Of a stretch of DNA of 64,000 bases, positions 25,620 to 33,647 are shown in pieces. A model generated the notes under the pieces. It was not told the DNA's origin and did no database searches. It saw nothing but the letters and a program-made list of their open reading frames with translations. Within the stretch, counting starts at the first letter, position 1. Every line of letters starts with the position of its first letter. Origin of the DNA: Dyadobacter sp. 50-39 (lineage in GTDB: Bacteria > Bacteroidota > Bacteroidia > Cytophagales > Spirosomataceae). The position numbers and the translations under genes were made by a program. The stretch covers positions 310,001 to 374,000 of the forward strand of contig MKSR01000029.1 in the NCBI GenBank assembly GCA_001898145.1. The letters run 5' to 3'.

Positions 25620-26906
25620 TCATACTTTCCATTCTTTCCGCATCGGGCGCCCCAGCAGTTCATTGGCCTTTTTATCGCCTGCAAATTGCTCCTTCACCGG
25701 GTCCCATTTCAGCGAACGCCCCAAACCGTACGCGATGTTCCCAATGTTGCACACCGACGCCGTCCGGTGGCCGGTTTCGACATCACAGATAGGCGGTTTC
25801 CGCGTGCGGATGGCATTCAGGAAGTCCTTATAATGACTGGTACTCACGTAAACACCGGCGTCGCCCGCATTGAAAACTTTATCTTTCAATGGCTCCGGCG
25901 TTGTTTTCAACTCACCCCGGGCCACAAACACTTCGCCGTCGGTACCTACGAAATGACAATGCTGCTTGCCTTCCATGGGCCGATGCACCACCTCCGCGCC
26001 ATTAGCATACCTATAAACCAAATCCTTCCCTGGCTCTGAATAAACTAGTTCGACAGGTCCGCTGGCGTCCATATTCAAACCCCACTGCGCAATGTCGAAC
26101 ATATGCGCGCCCCAGTCGGTCATTCCGCCCCCGCCAAATTCCACGTAGTCGCGCCATTTGGGCCAGAACTTGGCATCCATAGCAGGCGCCAGTTCATTAT
26201 TATAAGGCCTTTCGATGGTGTTGGGTCCCATCCAGAGCTCCCAGTCGAGGCCGTCGGGTTTGGTTTCCCCTTGCAAATCCCACACTTTCGGAGGGCCTCC
26301 CACATTGACATATACTTTTCTAATGGTTCCAATAGCTCCGCTTCGCACCAGCTGCACGGCCTTCGTAAACTCCGGTGCCGAGCGCTGCATGCTGCCTGTC
26401 TGGAACACGCGGTTATGCTTCCGGGCGGCGTTTACCATAGCCCTGCCCTCTTTCACCGTCAACGACAGCGGTTTTTCACAATAAATATCTTTCCCGGCCT
26501 CAGCAGCGCGCACCGACATGGCTGCATGCCAATGGTCCGGCGCGGCGATCACCACGGCATCAATATCTTTCCTGGAAAGCAGTTCCCGGAAATCTTTGAT
26601 GCCGGAAGCGGCCTTATAGGTACCTTGACCAAGCTTTTCGGAATACCACTTGTTAGCCGCACTCACAAATGCATCCTGCTTTACCGCATATACGTCCGAA
26701 GCCGCGATAATGCGCGTCTCCTGGGTGTCCAGGAATCGGTTGCGCAGTCCGCCGCTCTGGCGCCCGCAGCCGATAAACCCCAGCGCGATCATATCGCTCG
26801 GTGCTTTGTAACCGCGCCCCAGCACGTGACGGGGAACGATCATGAAGGAGGAAATAACGGCACCTGCTTTCAGGAAATCACGACGGTTCAGACTTTCAGT
26901 ATTCAT
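25620..26906 (-). CDS. Exported Gfo/Idh/MocA-family oxidoreductase
   Basis: This NAD(P)-dependent sugar oxidoreductase-like protein has 428 residues. It carries a twin-arginine-type leader (RRDFLK at 8-13 followed by a hydrophobic stretch), so it is probably exported folded with its cofactor. The Rossmann segment ALGFIGCGRQSGG (about 41-53) and the family motif CEKP (143-146) are clear. GGGGMTDWGAHMFDIAQWG provides the conserved His region. Related Tat-exported members in Bacteroidota oxidise sugars or glycosides, some at C3 (family knowledge). It is divergent from the TIM-barrel and PQQ dehydrogenase genes at 27069-30131, which suggests a joint role in periplasmic sugar oxidation. The substrate is unknown. 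Confidence 0.92.
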   Translation of the reverse strand: MNTESLNRRDFLKAGAVISSFMIVPRHVLGRGYKAPSDMIALGFIGCGRQSGGLRNRFLDTQETRIIAASDVYAVKQDAFVSAANKWYSEKLGQGTYKAASGIKDFRELLSRKDIDAVVIAAPDHWHAAMSVRAAEAGKDIYCEKPLSLTVKEGRAMVNAARKHNRVFQTGSMQRSAPEFTKAVQLVRSGAIGTIRKVYVNVGGPPKVWDLQGETKPDGLDWELWMGPNTIERPYNNELAPAMDAKFWPKWRDYVEFGGGGMTDWGAHMFDIAQWGLNMDASGPVELVYSEPGKDLVYRYANGAEVVHRPMEGKQHCHFVGTDGEVFVARGELKTTPEPLKDKVFNAGDAGVYVSTSHYKDFLNAIRTRKPPICDVETGHRTASVCNIGNIAYGLGRSLKWDPVKEQFAGDKKANELLGRPMRKEWKV

Positions 26907-27068
26907 ATTTTTTCAGCAATTTGTACTAATTGGATTTAATTTAAAGGCCGAAGTCAGTGATTCTACTGGGTAATGGAGTCTTATATTCGACCTGGTGACT
27001 CATCCGAATAACACCTTAAAAGCCAAGAATAAACATCTTTTCATATCACTAAATCCTGAACAAACCGC

Positions 27069-28019
27069 ATGAACTTATCCCGCAGAGATTTTCTCATTAA
27101 CAGCGCCCTCGCCGGCAGCATTATCCCATCGTTAGCGCAGGAGTCGATAGCAACGCCTGCAGGCAGGGCTGCTGACGAGCTGAAAGTCAATATTTTTTCC
27201 AAACATCTGCAATTCCTGAACTACCAGGACATGGCCGAAGTAGCCAAGGAACTCGGATTCGACGGCATCGACCTCACCGTGCGGCCCAAAGGCCATGTGT
27301 TGCCCGAAAAAGTAGAAACAGACTTGCCGCTTGCCGTAGAAGCGATGAAAAAGGCTGGCCTAGCCCCACAAATGTTTTGTACCGCCGTTGAGGACGCAGC
27401 CAATCCGGTCGACAAAAAGTTGCTCGAAACGGCAGCCAAACTGGGGTTTAAATACTACCGCATGAACTGGTACCGGTACAATGAACAGAAAGCGATTCCG
27501 GAACAACTGGGTGAATTCAGTAACAAAATGGCCGGTTTAAGCCAGCTAAATGATAAGCTGGGTATTCAAGGGTGCTACCAAAACCATTCGGGCAGGATGG
27601 TGGGCGCATCGATGTTCGAGATCTGGCAGATCCTTCAAAAAGCCAATCCCAAAACCATGGGTACGCAATACGATATCCGGCACGCCACAGTCGAGGGGGG
27701 ACTTTCGTGGCAAACCGGCTTTAACCTGATCCGGCCGCATATCAAGACGATTGTCATCAAGGATTTTTACTGGGACAAAAACAGCAGTGGCAAATGGGCT
27801 GTAAAGAGTGTTCCGCTGGGCGAAGGGATGGTGGATTTCAAAACCTATTTCAAACTGCTGAAAGACCTGAAAGTGGACGTACCGATCTGTCTGCACCTGG
27901 AATATCCGCTAGGTGGTGCCGATCAGGGTGCCTATCAGATTACGGTAGATAAAAAAGTAGTTTTCGACGCGATGAAACGAGATCTGCAAAAATTGAAAGA
28001 ACTCTGGGCCGCCGCTTAA
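27069..28019 (+). CDS. Exported sugar phosphate isomerase/epimerase-like TIM-barrel protein
   Basis: This is an AP-endonuclease-2-like TIM barrel of 316 residues, of the xylose isomerase-like type, with an N-terminal twin-arginine-type leader (SRRDFLINSALAGSIIP). Visible landmarks are AEVAKELGFDGIDLTV near the first strand, GIQGCYQNHSG (metal-ligand region), GTQYDIRHAT and CLHLEYPLGG. Members isomerise, epimerise or cleave sugars and keto-sugars. It lies 15 bases upstream of the PQQ dehydrogenase and opposite a Tat-exported Gfo/Idh/MocA protein, consistent with a shared periplasmic pathway (inference). Confidence 0.9.
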   Translation: MNLSRRDFLINSALAGSIIPSLAQESIATPAGRAADELKVNIFSKHLQFLNYQDMAEVAKELGFDGIDLTVRPKGHVLPEKVETDLPLAVEAMKKAGLAPQMFCTAVEDAANPVDKKLLETAAKLGFKYYRMNWYRYNEQKAIPEQLGEFSNKMAGLSQLNDKLGIQGCYQNHSGRMVGASMFEIWQILQKANPKTMGTQYDIRHATVEGGLSWQTGFNLIRPHIKTIVIKDFYWDKNSSGKWAVKSVPLGEGMVDFKTYFKLLKDLKVDVPICLHLEYPLGGADQGAYQITVDKKVVFDAMKRDLQKLKELWAAA

Positions 28020-28034
28020 ATCCTGCCAAACTGC

Positions 28035-30131
28035 ATGAAAATTACACCCATCCTTCTCTCGGCCTCATTGGCCGTACTATGCGGTTTTATGGTCAGCACG
28101 CATTCTTCCGACGAAAACTGGCCGGAATACAACGGCAATGGCGCACGCAGCCACTATTCGGCCCTGGGCCAGATTACGAAGGAAAATGTAGCACAGCTCA
28201 AGGTTGCCTGGACCTATGCATCCGGCGGCGCGGATACAGCACGCAACCGCACACAAATGCAATGCAACCCGATCGTGATCGACGGTATTTTGTACGGCGT
28301 GTCGGCAGGCATACAAGCATTTGCGCTAAATGCTGCAACCGGCAATGAAATTTGGAAAACGAATTTGAAAGACAATGCAGGCACACTAAGCCGCGGCGTT
28401 ACACATTGGTCGGATGGCAGGGACAAGCGCATTTTCTTTGGAGCCGGAAGATACATTTATGCATTGAATGCGACCGACGGTTCGCTCATTTCAACCTTTG
28501 GAGAAAACGGGCGCATTGATTTGCGAAAGGGCCTGGAACGTCCCGGCGCGGACGATTACATTACTTCCAACACCCCAAATACGATCTACAAAAACCTGCT
28601 GATCACCGGTGCGCGCGTCAACGAAAACGAAACTGCACTTCTTGGGGACGTGCGTGCTTATGAGGTGCGTACGGGCAAACTCGCTTGGACCTTTCGTACC
28701 ATTCCCGCCAAGGGTGAATTCGGGGCAGAAACCTGGCCCGCCAATGCGCGGGAACATTTCGGTGGGGCCAATGCCTGGGCCGGTATGGCCATCGATCGCG
28801 AGCGCGGCATCGTTTACATTCCGACCGGCTCGGCGGCTTACGATTTTTACGGCGGTAACCGGCCGGGCAACAACCTGTTTGCCAACTGCCTCATCGCCCT
28901 CGACGCCGCCACCGGTAAGCGCCTGTGGCATTACCAGCTCGTGCACCACGACATCTGGGACCGCGACCCGCCCTGCCCGCCAAACCTCGTGACTGTCACA
29001 CACAAGGGCAGGAAAGTGGACGCCGTCGTGCAGGTGACCAAGCAGGGCTATGTTTTCGTCCTTGACCGTGTCACGGGCAAACCACTCTTTCCCATTAAGG
29101 AAACTGCATTCAATTTCGCGGCCATCGATGGAGAAAAAGCGAGTGCCACACAGCCCATTCCCGCATTACCACTGCCATTTACCCGGCAGACATTTCGTGC
29201 GGGCGATTTCAATGCATTCGTTGCGGACCGCGATTCGCTGGTGGACCTCCTTTCCAAAGCGAAAACCGGCAGCGCTTACATTCCGATCACTTCCAGCATG
29301 ACCATTTTCTACCCCGGCACCGATGGCGGTGCTCAATGGGGTGGCGCAGCAACCGATCCGGGTGGAATTATGTACGTTCCCGCCAAAGAAATACCGGTTT
29401 ATACTTCGCTCATAAAAAAAGAAATCCCTAAAAGCACCGCCGGCGTAACCGGCGCGCAGCTCTACCAAATGAACTGCGCCGCCTGCCACGGTGCCGACAA
29501 GATGGGCAACCACGATGGCTCCTACCCTTCCCTTGCCAATCTTGAAAAGCGCCTGAAACCCACGCAGATTGAAGCTATATTACAAAACGGCAAGGGTATG
29601 ATGCCGTCCTTCACCCACATTTCCGAAGCCGAACGAAAATCCATCATTGCCTATCTCAGCAATCAGGGAAGTCAGGAGAGCATTAGTATTCATTCCAAAA
29701 CCGACGTTCCCTATCAGCACACGGGCTATAACCGCTGGTACGACCGCAACGGCTATCCGGTAAGTCAGCCGCCGTGGGGCACATTAACCGCCATCGATCT
29801 GAACAGCGGGCAAAGGAAATGGCAGGTACCGCTCGGCGAATACAAGGAACTCACCGCCAAAGGCATCCCACCAACCGGAACCGACAACTACGGAGGCCCA
29901 CTCGTCACTGGTAGCGGCCTCATCTTCATCGCTGCCAGCCGTGACGAGCAATTTCGGGCATTTGATAAGGAAACCGGAAAGATTTTATGGCAGGCGGCAT
30001 TACCTGCCGCTGGGTATGCCTCTGCAAGCACCTATTCGGTGAATGGGAAGCAATATGTGGTCATAGCCTGCGGTGGCGGGAAGTTGAATACGAAGTCAGG
30101 GGATCGGTATGTGGCGTTTGCATTGCCCTAG
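28035..30131 (+). CDS. PQQ-dependent dehydrogenase with inserted cytochrome c domain
   Basis: This exported quinoprotein of 698 residues has a signal peptide (about 1-22) and an eight-bladed PQQ propeller. Characteristic blade segments are WTYASGGAD, VTHWSDG near the early blades, WHYQLVHHDIWDRDPP and GGPLVTGSGLIFIAASRDEQFRAFD. Between late blades lies a cytochrome c domain of about 80 residues with CAACH (Cys481, Cys484, His485) and a distal GMMPSF Met candidate. The dehydrogenase would oxidise an alcohol or sugar and pass electrons to its own haem, then to the respiratory chain. The family is close to membrane-bound glucose/quinate dehydrogenases but lacks their N-terminal helices. It is co-transcribed with the TIM-barrel gene. 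The substrate and PQQ source are not visible here. Confidence 0.9.
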   Translation: MKITPILLSASLAVLCGFMVSTHSSDENWPEYNGNGARSHYSALGQITKENVAQLKVAWTYASGGADTARNRTQMQCNPIVIDGILYGVSAGIQAFALNAATGNEIWKTNLKDNAGTLSRGVTHWSDGRDKRIFFGAGRYIYALNATDGSLISTFGENGRIDLRKGLERPGADDYITSNTPNTIYKNLLITGARVNENETALLGDVRAYEVRTGKLAWTFRTIPAKGEFGAETWPANAREHFGGANAWAGMAIDRERGIVYIPTGSAAYDFYGGNRPGNNLFANCLIALDAATGKRLWHYQLVHHDIWDRDPPCPPNLVTVTHKGRKVDAVVQVTKQGYVFVLDRVTGKPLFPIKETAFNFAAIDGEKASATQPIPALPLPFTRQTFRAGDFNAFVADRDSLVDLLSKAKTGSAYIPITSSMTIFYPGTDGGAQWGGAATDPGGIMYVPAKEIPVYTSLIKKEIPKSTAGVTGAQLYQMNCAACHGADKMGNHDGSYPSLANLEKRLKPTQIEAILQNGKGMMPSFTHISEAERKSIIAYLSNQGSQESISIHSKTDVPYQHTGYNRWYDRNGYPVSQPPWGTLTAIDLNSGQRKWQVPLGEYKELTAKGIPPTGTDNYGGPLVTGSGLIFIAASRDEQFRAFDKETGKILWQAALPAAGYASASTYSVNGKQYVVIACGGGKLNTKSGDRYVAFALP

Positions 30132-30252
30132 TGAATATATTGCTACCAACTTTTCTTTTTCATCCTTGTCATGGCAAACCGCATTGATGCTAGTCAAATA
30201 TAATGTAGTGTATTAAATCTCCTGTCAATCCTAAACATCCTGCACCAGTGCC

Positions 30253-30282
30253 TTGCTCAGCTTTCGGGGAAGGTTACCTTTG
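30253..30282 (+). promoter_or_regulatory. Promoter of the second Gfo/Idh/MocA gene
   Basis: TTG at 30253-30255, a spacer of exactly 19 bases and TACCTTTG at 30275-30282 give a full match to the Bacteroidota consensus. The predicted leader is about 15-17 bases, which also rules out the longer in-frame start at 30248. Confidence 0.65.
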
Positions 30283-30304
30283 TGCCAAAGCAAAATCTAA
30301 AACT

Positions 30305-31339
30305 ATGCCTTCAAAAATTCTCAATGTCGGTTTAATAGGTTTCGGCCTGTCCGGACGGTATTTTCATTCGCCGTTCCTGAGCACCAACCCGAATTTCAAG
30401 ATCAAAACGGTGGTCGAAAGGACCAAAAACGAGGCGCAGGAATTTGACCCGACGATCGGCAACGCGCGGTCGGTGGAAGAACTGCTCAGCGACGAGGAAA
30501 TCGACCTGGTTTTCATATGCACGCCCAATGACACGCATTTCGAGTACGCCATGGATGCCCTGCAAAACGGCAAGCACGTCGTGATCGAAAAGCCGTTTTC
30601 GGCTACCGAAGAAGAGGCGCGTGAACTGGTGAAAGTAGCTAGAGAAAAAGGACTGGTACTGACCGCCTATCAAAACCGCCGCTGGGATTCCGATTTCCTA
30701 ACCATTCAAAAACTGCTGGAAGAAGGAAAACTGGGCGATATTATCGAGTATGAATGCCGCTACGACCGCTACCGCGAGGCGGTGGCCGGTTCATGGAAAG
30801 AACGCGCAGTGCCTGTGGGTGGTAATGTGTACAACCTCGGCCCGCATTTGATCGACCAGGCGCTGGTATTGTTCGGCGAACCGCAAACGGTCACCGCAGA
30901 CATCCGCATCGTTCGCCCGAACAGCGAAATCGATGACTATTTCGACATCCGCCTAGGCTATGCCGACAAGTCGGTGATCGTAAAATCAAGCCTGATGGTC
31001 TATGAAAACCACTTACGCTACGTTTTGCACGGCACCAAAGGTTCGTTTATCAAAGGCGGTCTGGACCCGCAGGAAGAAACGCTCCGCAAGAATGTGCTGC
31101 CCACGGAAAAACCCTGGGGCAAGGAACCGGAAGACCGCTGGGGCAAGCTGTACAGCGCTGCGTTCACGGGCATTGTGGAAAGTGAAGCTGGCGACTATAT
31201 GCCGTTTTACCAGAATGTGTATGACGCCATTGTGGATGGTGCGGAACTCGCAGTGAAGCCGGAAGAGGTTTTGCGTACCTGCCGCGTCATCGACCTCGCA
31301 TTTCAGAGCAGCAACGAAAAGAAAGTAATGGCTTATTAA
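30305..31339 (+). CDS. Cytoplasmic Gfo/Idh/MocA-family oxidoreductase
   Basis: This NAD(P)-dependent oxidoreductase of 344 residues has no export signal. The N-terminal Rossmann motif is VGLIGFGLSGRYFH (8-21) and the catalytic-region motif is EKP (95-97); the His of NLGPHLIDQA is conserved. It resembles the YdgJ-type members that act on inositol or sugar derivatives. I start at ATG 30305, just after the promoter; the 19 extra in-frame codons upstream contain that promoter. It is monocistronic with a terminator at 31358-31392. A link to the adjacent PQQ locus is possible but not shown. Confidence 0.93.
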   Translation: MPSKILNVGLIGFGLSGRYFHSPFLSTNPNFKIKTVVERTKNEAQEFDPTIGNARSVEELLSDEEIDLVFICTPNDTHFEYAMDALQNGKHVVIEKPFSATEEEARELVKVAREKGLVLTAYQNRRWDSDFLTIQKLLEEGKLGDIIEYECRYDRYREAVAGSWKERAVPVGGNVYNLGPHLIDQALVLFGEPQTVTADIRIVRPNSEIDDYFDIRLGYADKSVIVKSSLMVYENHLRYVLHGTKGSFIKGGLDPQEETLRKNVLPTEKPWGKEPEDRWGKLYSAAFTGIVESEAGDYMPFYQNVYDAIVDGAELAVKPEEVLRTCRVIDLAFQSSNEKKVMAY

Positions 31340-31357
31340 CAGCCGCTTTCCAATAGC

Positions 31358-31392
31358 AAAAGGCAGCCCGAAATATCCGGACTGCCTTTTTT
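31358..31392. terminator. Bidirectional terminator between convergent genes
   Basis: AAAAGGCAG / CTGCCTTTTTT form a stem extended by CCG/CGG across one mismatch, with a T-run on the plus strand and an A-run giving T on the minus strand. It lies between stops at 31339 and 31414. Confidence 0.85.
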
Positions 31393-31413
31393 CATGCCCG
31401 TAAAGGGCTTTGA

Positions 31414-31779
31414 TTATTTGATAACTGCTGTTACCTGACGTTTTGTTTCAGTCGAGATCGCGAATGGCTTTGTAGAGATTTCGCTGCCATTGTTGATGAT
31501 GAAGCTGTAATTTCCGTCAGCCAGGTTCGACAGGTCGAAGATCTTAGTGTAGTTCTCAGACTTAGGGATCGATGTGCTGTAAACGATTGTTCCTGTGTAG
31601 TCTTTGATAACCAGTGAAGATCTTTCTTTCACGTTTTCAAGAGACAATTTGAATTTCAATTCTGCACCTGAAACGAGCTCGATAGAAGCGTTGTTTTCTT
31701 TTACTTTGTCAGCAGCGATTGAAAGATTTGCAGTTGATACTCCCACCAAAACTGCGATTGCCAAGATAGTTTTTTTCAT
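31414..31779 (-). CDS. Small secreted protein with sorting-domain-like beta fold
   Basis: This exported protein of 121 residues begins at ATG 31779 (MKKTILAIAVLVGV) with a signal peptide ending near NLSIAADK. The rest is predominantly beta: FKLSLENVKERSSLVIKDYTG, IFDLSNLADGNYSFIINNG and the final KRQVTAVIK. This resembles the C-terminal sorting-domain-like or DUF3244-type modules common in Bacteroidota, but here it is a stand-alone protein. An in-frame codon at 31836 is disfavoured because it lengthens the leader. A good promoter lies at 31896-31927. The function is unknown. Confidence 0.8.
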   Translation of the reverse strand: MKKTILAIAVLVGVSTANLSIAADKVKENNASIELVSGAELKFKLSLENVKERSSLVIKDYTGTIVYSTSIPKSENYTKIFDLSNLADGNYSFIINNGSEISTKPFAISTETKRQVTAVIK

Positions 31780-31895
31780 TTTATTCTTAATGTTTAATGT
31801 CTGATTCAATGTTACCAATTTGTACTTTTCAGGCATTTACCTGTTCAAGTTCTCTGAGCGTCTTCACGTTTCCGTCTTTTGCTCTTTGGACAATA

Positions 31896-31927
31896 CAAAG
31901 ATACCCAACATTGTGATTAAAAGTCAA
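31896..31927 (-). promoter_or_regulatory. Promoter of the small secreted protein gene
   Basis: The minus strand carries TTGAC (31923-31927), a 21-base spacer from the TTG, and TATCTTTG (31896-31903), an exact TAnnTTTG match. The predicted leader is about 110 bases. Confidence 0.6.
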
Positions 31928-32034
31928 TAAGGGCAGTTTTGAATAGCAAAAGTTCCTATTTGCGTGGTGTATAAATATTGGAATAATACAACGTTTATAA
32001 AAAAAGTACAGCAACTCGTTTGAAATCTGCCAGT

Positions 32035-32102
32035 TCTATTAGAATAGTACAATACACTGTATTTGTACTTTTTGAATAATTTTAACTAGTATACCCAGTT
32101 AA
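32035..32102 (+). promoter_or_regulatory. Cluster of operator-like dyads upstream of the ECF sigma gene
   Basis: Three dyads lie side by side: TTCTATTAGAA (32035-32045), the 24-base AGTACAA..TACACTGTA..TTGTACT (32046-32069) and TTAACT...AGTTAA (32082-32102). They sit in the AT-rich divergent region (about 500 bases without a gene between 31780 and 32282) and could bind dimeric regulators. No exact TAnnTTTG box is seen for the sigma gene; the closest is TGTATTTG at 32058-32065, inside the second dyad. Confidence 0.5.
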
Positions 32103-32124
32103 TGGATTTTGCCAGGAAGACACC

Positions 32125-32195
32125 GCCGCAGCAACGGACCCTGAATAAACACGAAGACCATTGACTTCGTGGATATTCACGGTCCGCCGCTGCGG
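32125..32195. repeat. Long imperfect inverted repeat (hairpin) before the sigma gene
   Basis: The left arm 32125-32156 (GCCGCAGC..CGGACC.TGAATA..CACGAAG) pairs with the right arm 32165-32195 (CTTCGTG..TATTCA.GGTCCG..GCTGCGG). The arms are about 31 bp with a few mismatches and an 8-base loop. There is no T-run after it, so it is not a standard terminator. It would fold in the leader of the sigma mRNA. Confidence 0.7.
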
Positions 32196-32282
32196 TTTCT
32201 TCGTGGCAAAAAAATCTCGATAAACTTTAAAGTATTTCCAAAGTCCATCCGTCCGCTCATTTATAATAGCTTAAAAGTCCGT

Positions 32283-32831
32283 TTGTCGCAGAAAAAGCCA
32301 AATATCATCCAAACCGTCGCCTCCTATGGTAAACAGCTGCTCGGGTTCATCCGGCAGCGCGTGAATACCGACGAGGATGCGGAGGATATTTTACAGGACG
32401 TTTGGTACCAACTGAGCACCGTGCCGGAGATCGAGGCAATTGAGCAAATGAGCAGCTGGCTGTACCGGGTAGCCCGCAACCGGATCATCGATAAGTACCG
32501 CAAACAAAAGCCCGAATCGCTGGAAGATTTTGGCTACGAAGACGAGGATGGCGAGTTCCATTTCAAGGATATCCTGCTTGCCGACGACAATACGCCCGAA
32601 ACAGCTTATTTGAAAGACCTTTTTTGGGAACAATTGAACATCGCCCTGGACGAACTTCCGGAAAACCAGCGACAAGTTTTTATCTGGAACGAACTGGAAG
32701 ACCAGACGTTCCAGCAGATTGCCGATCGCACCGGAGAGAATATCAAAACTTTAATTTCCCGCAAACGCTATGCCGTCCGTCATCTTCGTGAGCGGCTCGA
32801 AAGCGTGTACCGGGAGTTTGTAAATTATTAA
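32283..32831 (+). CDS. ECF-type RNA polymerase sigma factor
   Basis: This sigma-70-family ECF factor has about 183 residues from the TTG at 32283 (SQKKPNIIQTVASYG). Region 2 is DEDAEDILQDVWYQL plus SWLYRVARNRIIDKYRKQ. Region 4 is LDELPENQRQVFIWNELEDQTFQQIADRTGENIKTLISRKRYAVRHLRERL. The linker between them is long and acidic (LEDFGYEDEDGEFHF). The start is uncertain: the reading frame is open upstream to GTG 32169, but that codon lies inside the hairpin and no ATG exists in between. The neighbour 12 bases downstream is a small two-helix membrane protein, not a recognisable FecR-type or zinc anti-sigma factor. This suggests a different control mode (inference). Confidence 0.88.
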   Translation: MSQKKPNIIQTVASYGKQLLGFIRQRVNTDEDAEDILQDVWYQLSTVPEIEAIEQMSSWLYRVARNRIIDKYRKQKPESLEDFGYEDEDGEFHFKDILLADDNTPETAYLKDLFWEQLNIALDELPENQRQVFIWNELEDQTFQQIADRTGENIKTLISRKRYAVRHLRERLESVYREFVNY

Positions 32832-32842
32832 ATTTGTTGACC

Positions 32843-33223
32843 ATGATGAACCCGCAAAACAGAGGTAGGAGATTTCGGCTTGCGCTACCGGTTTTTATCC
32901 TGATCGCAGCCTTCGGTCTCGGAGCAGTTGTACAATGGCTCTGGAACGCCATTCTGCCTGCTACCGCCAACTTTAATCCCATCAGCTACTGGCAGGCAGT
33001 AGGCTTGTTCGTCCTTTGCAAAATATTGTTCGGAGGCTTCCGTGGGCCGGGAAATCACCGGCATCATAACAAATGGCAGCGGTTCAACCGGCGCTTCGGG
33101 CGCGGAGGACGGGAAGAAATGCTCGCCTGGAAAAATAAATGGATGCAAATGACCGACGAGGAACGGCGGCGCTTCCGGCAGGAAATGCGTAACCGGTGGC
33201 GGAAACCGCCCGAGCACATGTAG
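32843..33223 (+). CDS. Small two-helix membrane protein with R/H-rich cytoplasmic tail
   Basis: I do not recognise the family. The 126-residue protein has a basic N-terminus (NPQNRGRRFR), one hydrophobic helix (about 11-31, LALPVFILIAAFGLGAVVQWLW), a second (about 47-63, YWQAVGLFVLCKILFGGF), then a tail very rich in Arg, His, Trp and Gly (GPGNHRHHNKWQRF, NRRFGRGGRE). It ends with a helical MTDEERRRFRQEMRNRWRKPP segment reminiscent of LTDEER helices in CpxP/Spy-like proteins. It starts 12 bases after the sigma factor stop, so it could be its membrane-bound partner or anti-sigma factor. Closed by the terminator at 33232-33263. Confidence 0.8.
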   Translation: MMNPQNRGRRFRLALPVFILIAAFGLGAVVQWLWNAILPATANFNPISYWQAVGLFVLCKILFGGFRGPGNHRHHNKWQRFNRRFGRGGREEMLAWKNKWMQMTDEERRRFRQEMRNRWRKPPEHM

Positions 33224-33231
33224 TGTATACC

Positions 33232-33263
33232 AAACCCGGCCCGGCAGCCGGGTTTTATTTTTT
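33232..33263 (+). terminator. Terminator after the sigma factor/membrane protein pair
   Basis: AAACCCGGC / GCCGGGTTT with a 6-base loop is followed by TATTTTTT, just past the stop at 33223. Confidence 0.85.
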
Positions 33264-33354
33264 GAACCAGGTTAAAGTATTTTCCAGGATCACACGTCTG
33301 CTAATATGAAGGCGCACTAAGGCTTCTCTTATTCATCATTAACCAAACAAAATC

Positions 33355-33615
33355 ATGTTCATCGTCATTCTGAAATCCATTGGAGCTGCGGTATTGGCAG
33401 GCCTGTTCCTGTTCGCGCTCCCGTTCCTGATATTCAAAGCCATATTCTTTTTCCTTTTCCTCGGACTGATTTTCAGGCTCTTTGCCGGAAGAAGACGCTA
33501 CCGCAGGTGGAGGCATTATCATTCGGGATATTACGGCTATCCTGAGGCCGGTTTTCATGGCCCGCAGCGCGAATACCTCGCCGATCCGCTGGGACCGATG
33601 CCCCAGAAAGTTTAA
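33355..33615 (+). CDS. Very small membrane protein with R/H/Y-rich tail ending in GPQREY region
   Basis: I do not recognise the family. The 86-residue protein has one long or two tightly packed hydrophobic segments (about 3-44, rich in Phe and Leu). A strongly basic, aromatic tail follows (GRRRYRRWRHYHSGYYGYPEAG), then HGPQREYLADP (GPQREY at 69-74). The Hsp20 encoded 32 bases downstream carries GPQREF in its N-terminal arm, preceded by a similar R/H/G-rich stretch. The shared motif suggests the two proteins bind each other or a common partner (inference). ATG 33355 follows an A-rich leader. Confidence 0.78.
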   Translation: MFIVILKSIGAAVLAGLFLFALPFLIFKAIFFFLFLGLIFRLFAGRRRYRRWRHYHSGYYGYPEAGFHGPQREYLADPLGPMPQKV

Positions 33616-33647
33616 TCCAATTATTCATCAATAAACAATCAAATACC

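Noticed and set aside
30248-30304. Longer start for the second Gfo/Idh/MocA protein
   Set aside because: The segment contains a complete TTG-N19-TACCTTTG promoter, and the Rossmann motif is correctly placed from ATG 30305.
32169-32282. N-terminal extension of the ECF sigma factor from GTG 32169
   Set aside because: The codon lies inside the right arm of a long inverted repeat, and the 38 extra residues do not resemble any sigma factor N-terminus.
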